A program made the translations under genes and the position numbers. Shown in pieces: positions 28,901 through 39,376 of a DNA stretch of 64,000 nt; position 1 is the first letter of the stretch, and the number at the start of each line of letters is the position of its first letter. Below the pieces are notes generated by a model that saw only the letters and a program-made list of their open reading frames with translations, was not told where the DNA came from and did not search any database. Where the stretch lies: contig CM082583.2 in NCBI GenBank assembly GCA_040954595.2, positions 5,828,001-5,892,000 on the forward strand. Direction: 5' to 3'. This DNA comes from Balanoglossus misakiensis (lineage: Eukaryota > Hemichordata).

Positions 28901-29872
28901 CATGACCAGTCTAGACAATAAGGTTTCACTTGCTCAATCGCTTGCCAAATATACTCCGGAAACATGAAATGGCGATTAAGCCTGATACTGCCTTTGGAAA
29001 AATTATTATTTCAATCCTTGGCGGTGGATTGAATAGATCAAATTCTGGCGCTTCCGTCTTCAAGTTGCAAATTATTTATCTGTTTAAATCTTTGCTGTTC
29101 GTTTGTTGACGTCGCCTACGCTTGAAAACCTTTCCAATGGTCATACTCCGGTATAATCAGTATCACCCAAGTTGCTTTACATTTGACTTCAAACAATCGA
29201 ATCGATAAAACATACACCTGAGGTACAGCTGGTCTGCCTTTAGGGATTTATGGCTTGGCCAAGTGTTGATGTTTCATGGTATCACATTGAACTAATTTAC
29301 GAGTAATTAGGACATATATTGAGATTAGGTGTGCTGGATTTAATATATCAAAATGATATAATGACTTGATGATAAGGGCCTTCCTTACTTCCCTTTGGTG
29401 ACGTTTGCCTTTGAATAGGAGAATCTAATTTCCGTCTACTGTAATTTGCCAGATTGTCCACGAATAATACAACTGATAATTCATGAATGGGTAGTTCTTG
29501 CTTGATTTGACCGGCTTAATTTTCTAATTGTTACAATGATGTTACACACACATATACAGACATACAGACCTACTCACATAGTGACATTACACACACGTAT
29601 TTTCAAGATAGTATATGAACGTTTCAATATTCATGGTCACCAAAATACTGTTATTAATCTAAGTATATTACTTCGCCTAATGCAAAAAGAACCTTTCGTT
29701 TCAATTTACATTGACAGTGGGGGTCATTTCCACAATGCTCTGATTGCATTTACCATTTTGTTCTGTCTCGAACTGAGAAAAAGTCAGAGTTATTTCAAAC
29801 ATACCCCGACTCATTAGTCGTCAACATCAAAGTGTTTGTGGACTGTGAGTTCAGTATATATACGCTGCCAAG
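25906..29872. other. Non-coding stretch, no gene recognised
   Basis: AT-rich with only short overlapping frames (longest 127 codons, minus strand, 27923-28306, which has an antisense open frame and no known motif). An imperfect (TG)n patch lies at about 27735-27772 and a TACATGTA at 27248. Confidence 0.5.
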
Positions 29873-30054
29873 TTAAAGGTATACGGTCACCTCCAATTTA
29901 CATATCGCCATATATAGTTGAAATGGCGTATTTGAGCGTTCTAAAGAACGCTTTATTTTCGCGTGTGCCACCCACTGAAAATCTGTGATTGGTTAGATCT
30001 CGATTTACCATGGTAACTGTGGCTAAATTTGTATAGGTGACCGTATACCTTTAA
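29873..30054. mobile_element. 174-bp MITE with TTAA flanks
   Basis: Perfect 16-bp terminal inverted repeats AGGTATACGGTCACCT lie at 29877-29892 and, inverted, at 30035-30050. Both ends are flanked by TTAA (29873-29876 and 30051-30054), which fits a piggyBac-type target-site duplication. A TA duplication with a slightly longer repeat (Tc1/mariner style) is the alternative. The interior has no coding capacity. It holds a perfect 8-bp-arm hairpin AGCGTTCTAAAGAACGCT (29935-29952) and the palindrome TTACCATGGTAA (about 30005-30016), which resembles an RFX X-box. The perfect inverted repeats suggest fairly recent insertion. The termini do not begin with the CCC typical of many piggyBac elements, so the superfamily is uncertain. 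Confidence 0.85.
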
Positions 30055-32864
30055 TGTATACGATGTGCGATGTCACACCAGTTTGCACGCATTCCACTGC
30101 CCTCCTATATCGGAACATTAGATGTAGATGTCTGTGGTCTTTCTTATTTTGATATTTTAAAAACTCTGAGTGGACAATGACGTCACAGTATGATCAGAGG
30201 TTTAAGACACATGACTGTAATCGTATACAAATCATTTGTCAGAGGCGACACTGAGCATGATTGCCTTATTCTTATATTGTACAACAAAACTCCATGCAGA
30301 ACTCACATTGTATCGATAATACACACTCATGTGGATAACAGGAAATTGTATCAAGAATCATTTTTCATTTCGATTACTAAGGCACAGCTATGGAATGAAC
30401 AGCCATGGGGATACAATGTTTTACCTTCTGGTAGTCATATGTCACAAATATTAATCTACGTGGTTATGGGAGTTCCAGTGTAAACACCGTTTCACTAATT
30501 TCCTGTTCAGCAAACAGGATGCCAGTTCGATTAACTGAAGTCATACGAAATACAGTAACAATGTACCTTTATGCTGTGTTACTTCATGGAGCTAGAAGGG
30601 ACGTGAATATATATTTACCTGTTGTTGTGCTGAAGCTTGAGAATATTCAGTTTGTAAACAACAAGTTGGGGAGAAGGGTGTTTGCAATCGCTCGTAACAA
30701 ACCGATTCGGTTTTCCGTCAAAAAGGACGGCTTGCGCGTTGGTAAATTGTGTAATAAGTTAAACTCGATCCCACGAGTCCAACACGAGCACGTAAACTTA
30801 CGCCGAGCAACGTGTGAGCAACAATTAAGGATTTTTTCCGAGGCGAGTCGCGTACTACGTCAATTTGGTTTATTAGGAAAGTACATCGCCTGCGCAAGAT
30901 TTAAGTTTAGCGGTGGCACGGGGGCAATATCACGACAGAGTGACAGGGTCTCCCCTTTGACCCGTAAAGTCAATAAACCAGACTGTGGGTAAATAACTGG
31001 AGGGGTTTCGCTCACCGTTCTTCACTGTTTTAGAGGGAGAAGTTACGACGCTCCCGCACGATAACGGCGCAAGGCAGCAAACTTCGGACAAGATTTAAAG
31101 GAGGTCTCCAGTATCTCCCTTCTGGATCGTTCTTTTATCGCAGCCGTTACCCTCGACGGTACGCCGATTTCTTTTTAATGACTTTTTTTTGCGTGAACTC
31201 GGGACGTGTTAGTCCGGCGGAATGTACAGTTGCGGCGGCTGAGTTCATCATCGCCCTCGGTTGAACAACTAGGTGTTTTTGCGAGGTACGCATAGATTGA
31301 CGAGAGAAGAGGTCACAGGGCATCCTCATTCAGGATGTAGTTTGTAATACCTTTGACATCGAAAGAACAAACAGAATTGACTTGGGGGGGCTGCAAAAAA
31401 AAACTATTCGTCTTTTCACATCCTCTAGTAACAAGACACAGGAAGGTCATTGCATGCCAAGATTCAAGTAAAATAGTAACCCGAAACAAAAGTCCTTCTA
31501 AAAATTGGGTTGAATTAGGTTTTGTAGTAATGACTGTGGAGAAACCGTCACGATAGCAAAGACAACATGATACACCAACAGCTTTGACATTTGGCGGGCT
31601 GTGGGCGTGATATTTATGATATCATGGTTTCTTGCTGCGTAACGCAATCAGTACCCATGTCCCTGAACTCGTCCTGTTTTTTTCCTATCTCGTAGATCAT
31701 TTAATAAAATTCAACGTATCCCTCACAAAAGTCAACACATTCAAAGCAAAAAACGACGAAGTGTTAACAGCACGATTTCACAGAGAGACAGGCAAAAGAT
31801 CGCGGCTCCAGTGTAAATGTGATATCCGCCTAATCTCCCGCGTATATCTGCCATGTAACGTCGACTCGGATTTACAAATAGCCCTTATCACTGCCAGGAT
31901 CCCAAAGGCGTCGCGATTTGGAAACATGGTTTTCAATTAGAATGCTAGCAGATTAGCTTTTATTACAGCGATGTCTGTCTCTTTCTCCCTGTCTGGCTGT
32001 CGTGTTCATGCTCTCGCTGAGCATAGATCCATTTTACGTTTTCCCCCGTTGGCTGTTTACCTTTGCCATCATTGCAAGTTTACGGTTGAGGTCCCCTAAG
32101 ATGCCTAGACAGTGACATTCTCGCGATTCAACTCTCGAAGCAGGCGTTGTTATGCAAATATTATGCAAATATCACTAGCTAAGGGTAAAAGATACGGGTG
32201 CCCCCACCTTAACCCACTTACCACCTCTGTATCCCCGCAAAGTTAATGGCATTAAAATAAAATTACCATCATTCCATTTTCTTTTACAGAGGGAAGTCTG
32301 GGTTACAAAGTAAGCGCTGCTCGATGAACCTCGAGACTCATTCCGCATTAAGAGATATTATTAGGCTGCACTGATGTTTTTTGTCGGATTATGAGCTAAG
32401 ATTCCCTCGAGACATTTATTCAGACGTCGGCCTGCTTGCAACACAGAACAATACCTTTGACGTGACGTCACTGCGTACATCATGTACGTCTCCCACCAAG
32501 TGTTCGTTTTACCGTGCCGGGGAAGGGGTTGGAAATCGAATTGATCGATACTAGTGTACTCGACTCGAGCGGTTTTTGTCGAGTGCTTTTAGCTCACTTG
32601 TGTTGATTTCGACGTCAATGAAGCGACCGAAGAGATGGTGTACGTGAATAAGAAAACCATAGTGGGTTTGTACGCATGCGTCGATGATCATCCCCGACAG
32701 CGTGAAGAACTAAACGTCATGTACACGTATCTGAAGTGAAGTAGATATACTCGTGTGATGGCAATATTATTATGCTGTGTAGTGGGGCAAAACACGCTTC
32801 CTCTTGACACAAACAGACACGGAAACGGCCCATTCATAAACCTACATACTGCACCTACTGTACC
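30055..32864. other. Non-coding stretch, no gene recognised
   Basis: It includes the longest unexplained + strand frame of the window (157 codons, 30519-30992). It matches no family, has no signal peptide or repeats, and is of a length expected by chance. CRE-type TGACGTCA palindromes lie at 30178 and 32463. A tandem octamer pair is annotated separately. Confidence 0.5.
32151..32172 (+). promoter_or_regulatory. Tandem POU/octamer sites
   Basis: The 11-mer TATGCAAATAT occurs twice in direct tandem, placing two perfect octamers ATGCAAAT at 32152-32159 and 32163-32170, one helical turn apart. ATGCAAAT is the established Oct/POU-domain binding site. Function here is inferred only. Confidence 0.3.
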
Positions 32865-32960
32865 AACCTACCTCCCCTACCTCCCTACATACCTACCTAC
32901 CTACCTACCTCTACCTACCTACCTACCTACCTAAATGAATAAATAAATAAATAAATAAAT
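32865..32960. repeat. Compound microsatellite (CTAC)n then (AAAT)n
   Basis: About 70 bp of CTAC/CCTA units with a few substitutions, followed by about six AAAT units. Confidence 0.97.
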
Positions 32961-34555
32961 TTCGACAAGCTAATCTTCTTTTACTAAGCTTTAAAATGCA
33001 CGCAGTATTTTGTTCCTTGTCCCTGTCCTTTCCACTTTTGCAGATCAGTTAGGGCACGACGGAGGATTAAGAAATATTGGCATGTACCATCAGCCCACGC
33101 CGATCACCAAGCTTGATCTATAAATACATGTTAGAAAGAGTGTGCGTCATAGAAACGATGGCCATTTTCGAAACCCCAAAACGCTTTTGGAGGCCAAATA
33201 ACCATCATTATGTACATAACACGATATGTTGCCGAGTACATTGTGCATCAGCCGTGGTGAACAGGGAACGACCCAGAGCCTGGCGCCAAAATCCTGAGTA
33301 CGTGGATGGCATGGCAACTATCAGCAGCCATATAAGTCCGGATAACAGTATCATTCCATCCGTGACTCCATCGCAACGAACCACGGTATGACGCTAGTAT
33401 TTCACAGGGATTCAGGCGGTGATATGTTATCTACCGTTTTATGGTCTGACTACATGTACATCCTTTCAACTGTTTTATGCATCATGCCGCCGAAATTAAG
33501 CAGTTCGTTTTAAAATCCGAGCTGCGATTGCAATAAAAAGTAGTATCCTAGTATATTCCTTGCCAAACTTGAATGTCCTTAATTGATATACTTGAGTTTC
33601 ATATTCGTTTGACCTAGGTTGACCTCTACTGATAGCTCCGCGCAAAAAAATGAAGTGACTGGATTATCATTATTCTCTCTGGGACTCTCCCTGTCACATG
33701 CGATGTACCCGGAGATCCCCACTGAATTAAAAACACCATCAGCGATGGATAATTTTAATTCCTCTTCGGTTTCGCGATGTACAATACACGGGCATCAGGT
33801 GTATACTTTCAGCGCCCAGGGGTTTCTTTCCCTTCGTCGACAGAATATAAAAATTTGCCAACTGTAAAACATTGCAATTCAAGGGACATTTTTCCTTTTT
33901 AATTAACGACGCACTGTAGCTTCGATTTTCAGCGAATTGGCTTGTGTATGTAAAATATCCGTCACATATACGATTACGTTCGGTTGAAGAGTGTTGAAGA
34001 TTTCACGATGAATTTACACTGGCACGAGACGATTGTTTAAACAGGTTCGTAATAATAATGTGCTACATACAGAGCTATACATGGTTGGCCGCCACAACGT
34101 TAGAAATGTCTGCTAAAATATGCGACAAAACTAAAAAATAAGGAATTCGAGTCATCCTTCTTATGTCAGCAGTTTATCAAAAGAACTCGTCAGCAGTCTG
34201 CATGAAAATATTTTTGTCTCAAGTGCAACGCACACGCAATCAGCAAATCAGTCTATTAACTGTGCTCTTCGACAAAAAGCTACGCGTACTCGGTGGAAAT
34301 TTCGCGTGATAAATGTGACGATCAGACTTGCCCCTCATAGAGATGGTATTATATTCTCACCGTTATAGTAATATCATTTAGACATTTTTTCCCTTCAATT
34401 CTGACAATTCACACGTCGTTAATGCCGTGAAGCGTCTCTTCTCACGACACACTTATTGACAGTTATAACGTCACCGAAAGATATACTACGCAAAAAAATG
34501 CCAATCATCATAATGCGTTCAGGATTTAATATGTTTTATGTCGAATATGAAAAGT

Positions 34556-34570
34556 GGGGGGGGGGGGGGG
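34556..34570. repeat. Poly-G run (15 nt)
   Basis: Uninterrupted run of 15 G. Confidence 0.95.
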
Positions 34571-35014
34571 AGCGTACGTACACGAACCTCAACCCATTTG
34601 CACACGTCCTGATGTTTGGAAAGGATTGATTAGGAAAACGCCTGCGCCACATTATAGTGATAGTGAAATACTGGGAACATGTACATTAATGTAGACATAT
34701 ACCGTGTACACCATTTTCCCCTACTAGTCGGCTTACGCTGGTCGGCACTTTAGAAGACCAACTATGACATTTCAGATGAAATTTGAAAATGTACCATTTC
34801 TTCTTATGACGTCATAGCAAATTGATGGCATGTAGAAATGTTCATATTTTACGAGACAATTTCTGCCAACCTTTCAGTCGTTTTGGAAAAAAATGTGGCT
34901 TCGCCTTCTCGTACTGAAGGAATTTGACAGAGGCAACCAAAAACACAACCAAACACATAAACGGTCCATTAGGCTAGCTATTACTAGTAGTTCACAATTG
35001 ATATTTTAAAATTC

Positions 35015-35063
35015 TAAACAAACAACAAACAAACAAACAAACAATCAGTCAGTCAATCAATCG
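35015..35063. repeat. (AAAC)n with (CAGT/CAAT)n tail
   Basis: About seven AAAC-type units with one slip, then CAGT and CAAT units. Confidence 0.9.
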
Positions 35064-35907
35064 CGGTAGAGAATTTGTCAACTTGAAGGAAACAGGGTAT
35101 TTCCCATGATCCTTCAGTCCTCAAAATGGTGCCCCATTGCCTGAACCTGTATTTTACTCGACCAATGCCCTAAGCCAGCGACCGTTGGGCATTGATTATC
35201 TCATAACATGTGTCGATTATGCATTCGATCCATTACAGAAGAACAAGTTTTGCATTATCTCGAGAGAAGGGGAGAAATTACGGGCATTATTGGCGCTAAT
35301 GGACCCTTTTGTAGCCCGCGTAATCTTTCCCAACCAATTTGTAACGAACTGATTCCGACTCCTTTGACTGTTAATTAAATTCCGACCGTGTATGTATCCC
35401 CAGCGGGGTCGCGTCAAGGGTGTACAAAAGGGAAGCCAAATGTTGCATTCAGATTTTTTTCTGGAAGCGCTGAAGAGGAAAAGGGGTGACTTAAAGCGAG
35501 ACTAAACAAAATGATTCTTCTGAGGACATGTTTTTTTTTCTTCCTCGGCCTGAAAGACCCGCACATGAACAGATGAATGCGTTGCCGGGATCAACGGGAT
35601 TAAGGTTATCAATGTGTGCTCGCTGAGAGCTTCCAAAGCAAAAACGTGATAGTTGTCTTTAAAACCAGAACTGGGATATCAAAACACGGGGCGAGGCGAC
35701 TGCAAGAACTATCCGTACTTTCTTTGTGGATATAAAATCGTCGATCGCAAGATTGTAATTTCCTCAGTGCTGGGTTGTGTGTGGACCACTAACACAGGTA
35801 TACTGAGGAATCGCCTGCTCATGCAAGGCTGTGTTTGAATTTGCGGCCAACGCTAATAAACGTGTGTAAATGAGGTTATAAATCTGCCGTCTTTTCCAAA
35901 GGTGTTA

Positions 35908-35920
35908 GGGGGGGGGGGGG
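35908..35920. repeat. Poly-G run (13 nt)
   Basis: Uninterrupted run of 13 G. Confidence 0.95.
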
Positions 35921-37553
35921 TGTTATAGAAAAACATATATACATGACTATATAGTGACATTGTCTTCTAACACCTTGGTAATTTTACGGCTGATTAGTCG
36001 TCACGCTCAATTAGCATGTATTCATTTCGCCCCCTCTACATGACGCGTACAGATTTACAGGATACACCTGGATTGAAGATCTGAAACACTACCGCAATAC
36101 TGCTGATCATTAATGGAAATTGTATGAGCGCGCCCTGACTTTTCGGAAATGATTTTTAAAATATTACGATCGCTGCAGCAGCTGCTTGTAACGTTATCAC
36201 TCACTTGCGTGTATATTATCCTCGTAATTGTCAAACGCAAAATATGTTTTAAAAAACGGCCATCATATACATGGACATAACTACATGACCACAGAATCAA
36301 TGTAAAACTCTCATAAAAACAAATGCCGCCGATTTCACCGCAGTACATTAATCCCAGAGTTAAAATAATGAAACAGAACTGACGAAAAAAATAATGGATG
36401 CGTTTACGATAGCATTGCAAAAAAGACAGCGGGTTTATTGGTGGTTGTAAAAGCTTTATTCGCCATTTCTGTAATCTCACTGACTTCCACAAGTGTGTTA
36501 AGCGTGTGAAATATAGACGCACATTTAACAGATATTAAAACGCAAATGAGCAAATTGCTAGGAGTCACCATAGCACCCGTATACTTTATGTACCAGCCGT
36601 GACCAAATGAGACTGAGAAACGAATAGATTTCAAGTAAACGAAATTATCCTCGATTGAAAATTGTATTTTTTTTCTATTTCACAAACTCTGGCTGGTGTA
36701 AATAGTGAATACAATGTAGATCTGATATCACGCACATTGGAACGAGACACAACTTTTAAAAAAAGTAATAGCTCCGTGGGAGGAAGCGAAAAACACAACA
36801 TCAGACGCACAACAACCTTCATGCTCCACGTACTAGGCTTGCGGGGGAAATTGCATTTTCTGATGCGAAATCCTCTTGACAGTTTTTCATTTACCAAAAA
36901 TACATTATCGTTATTAATTTGCTCGTTCGTTTTGAAAGTACTACAACCGCCGAGGCTTCCTTGACAGGCAACGGCATTTTGTTAGAAAAAAGACCGGATA
37001 GCTATTTGAACCGCGTCACTTGACCCCAAACAGCAATAATGCATTATACACCGAATCGATCCTCGCATCACATCAAAACGAGCGCGTATTTGCCCCGTTG
37101 TATATCTGTTTTGAGTCCGTCGACGGAATAAATGGAAATATTTCTCTCCCAGCGCTGTCAAAGAAAATCGCGTCAAATATAGAATTGCCTTTGTGTACTC
37201 GTAAATGTACAAAGTAATTCTGGCTGTCGGCTATAATTACCATACGAGGATGCAATTTCAGGATGCGCGCAGGTAACGACGTGCGCAGGTGAGAAGTCGG
37301 CGGCCGGGGGTGATTTATCGCTATCGCCATCAAAATCTGGAACTATGAGATTTTCTGGGACACTGCAGCTGGGTTACATCACAGAAATGTTGTCATTCGA
37401 CAGTATCAGATGCTCCTACAGTTACAGCATCGCATCGTTTCATTTCATTTCACTTATGGAAAGAGGGCCATATTCAGACAACTCAGGCTTTTACTCCTCT
37501 CGCCGAACAACGGGCAGCAACAAATCCGACGTGTCTATGGATTTCTATGTATT

Positions 37554-37565
37554 TGTCTGTCTGTT

Positions 37566-37628
<63 letters not shown>

Positions 37629-37670
37629 ATGTGTATGTATGTATGTATGTATGTATGTATGTCTGTCTGT
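37554..37670. repeat. Compound microsatellite (TGTC)n / (TGTA)n
   Basis: About 117 bp. A long TGTC tract changes to TGTA units and back to TGTC. All frames on both strands stay open across it, giving low-complexity Ser-Val-Cys-Leu or Thr-Asp-Arg-Gln translations that are not genes. Confidence 0.98.
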
Positions 37671-38395
37671 CAACCGCCGTCTCTCCGTCCTCCGAAGCAA
37701 ATGTCATGGCTAGGCTTTCCTTACATTTAATTCCCTGGGCACAACCATGGCCGGTGCATTGGTCCACCGTTTGTCACATCGTATCCGGCTTCGCATATTT
37801 CACGATCGCGCCTCCAACCGAGCGGAAAAGTCACCGTGTATACACGCACTTAGTCAGAACTATTAATACGCAGATATTTCGCCGGGGTACAATGTATATG
37901 TATCCGCAGGCAGTGTGCATTAAGTGTTCAGTAATGATGGCGGAAACAACAGAAGTTTCGCGGAGAGCAACAGCCGCGTGCCAGAGCCACGGAAATTAAC
38001 AAACCTATTTACATTAAATCGATTCCTAATGCCCCGAAACCCTCTAGATCCGCCGTAGACAAAACGGATTGGATTGGATCAGGGTAGGATCATTTCAGTG
38101 GATGAATGCACTTGGTGAGAATAAAGTATCACGGTATTACGTGCTGTTTTACATTTCCAGACTATGGCTGTATACCACTCCGCCGCTCGGTGATATAATT
38201 TATTGATTTCCACCCACGAAAATCTCTAAAATCTTTATGGAGAGCGGACTGGGGGAAGCAGTTTTAAGCCCCAATATTAAAATGTATACATGTATCCCCG
38301 AAGACACCCATATGCAGTGTATTTACATCAACTTTATCTCCCTGTGACAAGTGAAAGAAATGTTTGGTGAAAGGGATTACGCGTGCAGAGACGAA
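37671..38395. other. 3' flank of the GPCR gene
   Basis: This is the region just downstream of the minus-strand GPCR stop codon. It holds a likely poly(A) signal (38199-38204) and a TACATGTA at 38286. The part nearest the gene would be its 3' UTR. The remainder shows no recognisable feature. Confidence 0.5.
38199..38204 (-). terminator. Putative poly(A) signal of the GPCR gene
   Basis: TTTATT on the + strand reads AATAAA on the minus strand. It lies about 190 nt downstream of the GPCR stop codon, a plausible 3' UTR length. The hexamer is common in AT-rich DNA, so this is tentative. Confidence 0.35.
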
Positions 38396-39376
38396 TTAGT
38401 GTTGCGAAGCAGGCGTTGCGGCCCGGCCATGGGTGGACGTCACTGCCGAGTTTTCTTGATATTTCAAGGTTAGCGTGGTGACCCTGGCGTTGAACGACAG
38501 GAAAATAAACGGATTCACGGCGCAGTGTGACACACCGAATATTGCCATTACCGCGTACACATTGCGGTCGATTCTCAGCTGAGACTCCTCGCTGTAGAAT
38601 CTGTACAGATCAATGGCGAAGTAGGGCAGCCCACAGAGAACAAAGACCAGGATGATCGCGAAAGTCATACGGAGGGACTTCATCTTCGCCCGCCGGCGCC
38701 TCTCGCCCTTCCCCGGGAGAACGGTATTCCTCTTCTGCCAAAGCCGCAGGACGATCCTCGTGTAGCACGTCGTGATAATCAAGAACGGGAGGAAGAAGTT
38801 CACGATGGCGACCAGCGTGAGGTATATTTGCTTTTGCCACATTTTGAGAGCGCTGTGGCAGCCCATCTTGCCGTTCTCGCCCGGCATCAGCGTCCAGAGA
38901 AACACTTGTGGAATGGACAGCGAGAAGGACAAGACCCAGGCGGGCAGGACCATGTAGTTGACGGGCAGACGCTGTTTGAACGGGTACAGGACAGAGTGAT
39001 AGCGATCGATGGCGATCACAACCACCATGTTGGACGAGGAGAAGAGCGCGAACCCTTGGAGGAGTTTGAAGAGGCGACAGCCGACGTCTCCTATCAGCCA
39101 CGTATGGTGCAGCAACTCCACTATGACGTGCGACAGCAGGCAAATGAAGGCGACGAGCAGGTCCGCCGTGCACAGATGCACGATGAAAGTCTGTATTCGG
39201 TTGCGGGCACGGCGATGGTACCACATCCACACGAACACGGCGACGTTGCCGCATATGGAGACGATGAACATCACGGCCAGAACGGCGAGTCGAAGTCGAC
39301 GGTTATAGTCCGGGCTTTGCCACACTTGATCCGACGAGGAATTCATACTGCTCTCGTTCGACGCCATCTTCGTCAT
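38396..39376 (-). CDS. Class A GPCR, vasopressin/GnRH-receptor-like, single exon
   Basis: This is a complete 326-residue seven-helix receptor, predicted to sit in the plasma membrane and signal through G proteins. N-terminal glycosylation sequons are N7-E-S and N12-S-S. TM1 is at about 30-52 with G43-N44. TM2 is at about 66-88 with the conserved Ala71-Asp72. TM3 is at about 100-122, followed by D124-R-Y-H-S-V-L-Y-P. C100 can pair with C173 in the second extracellular loop. TM4 holds W147, TM5 (about 183-205) holds P197 and Y205, and a basic third loop runs 211-236. TM6 is at about 237-259 and TM7 at about 273-295. The layout of TM2, TM3 and the DRYHSVLYP motif most resembles the vasopressin/oxytocin, GnRH and related neuropeptide receptors. 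The ligand cannot be deduced. Two canonical motifs are altered: TM6 reads CGLP instead of CWxP, and TM7 reads NPFIF instead of NPxxY. The C-tail is short, with no palmitoylation cysteine. An in-frame TGA at 39413-39415 bounds the frame. A second ATG (Met4, 39367) has the better Kozak context (AAGATGG), so translation could start there. The coding region is clearly richer in GC than its surroundings. Confidence 0.93.
   Translation of the reverse strand: MTKMASNESSMNSSSDQVWQSPDYNRRLRLAVLAVMFIVSICGNVAVFVWMWYHRRARNRIQTFIVHLCTADLLVAFICLLSHVIVELLHHTWLIGDVGCRLFKLLQGFALFSSSNMVVVIAIDRYHSVLYPFKQRLPVNYMVLPAWVLSFSLSIPQVFLWTLMPGENGKMGCHSALKMWQKQIYLTLVAIVNFFLPFLIITTCYTRIVLRLWQKRNTVLPGKGERRRRAKMKSLRMTFAIILVFVLCGLPYFAIDLYRFYSEESQLRIDRNVYAVMAIFGVSHCAVNPFIFLSFNARVTTLTLKYQENSAVTSTHGRAATPASQH

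Larger units (their letters stand above)
32961..37553. other. Non-coding stretch with G runs and (AAAC)n
   Basis: No recognisable gene. It contains a 15-nt G run (34556-34570), an AAAC/CAGT simple repeat (35015-35063), a 13-nt G run (35908-35920), a TACATGTA at 33451 and a TGACGTCA at 34807. The 155-codon minus frame at 36055-36522 has no recognisable features and is within chance length. Confidence 0.5.

Noticed and set aside
30519-30992. 157-codon + strand open frame
   Set aside because: It has no recognisable family, signal peptide or domain. One or two frames of this length are expected by chance in 64 kb.
36055-36522. 155-codon minus-strand open frame
   Set aside because: It has no recognisable motif or codon signal, so it is treated as chance.
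37345-37999. Cys/Ser/Val-rich open frames up to 150 codons
   Set aside because: They are translations through the TGTC/TGTA microsatellite.
38610-39254. 214-codon second minus-strand frame
   Set aside because: It is an out-of-frame shadow of the GPCR, rich in Arg and Pro, with no membrane segments.
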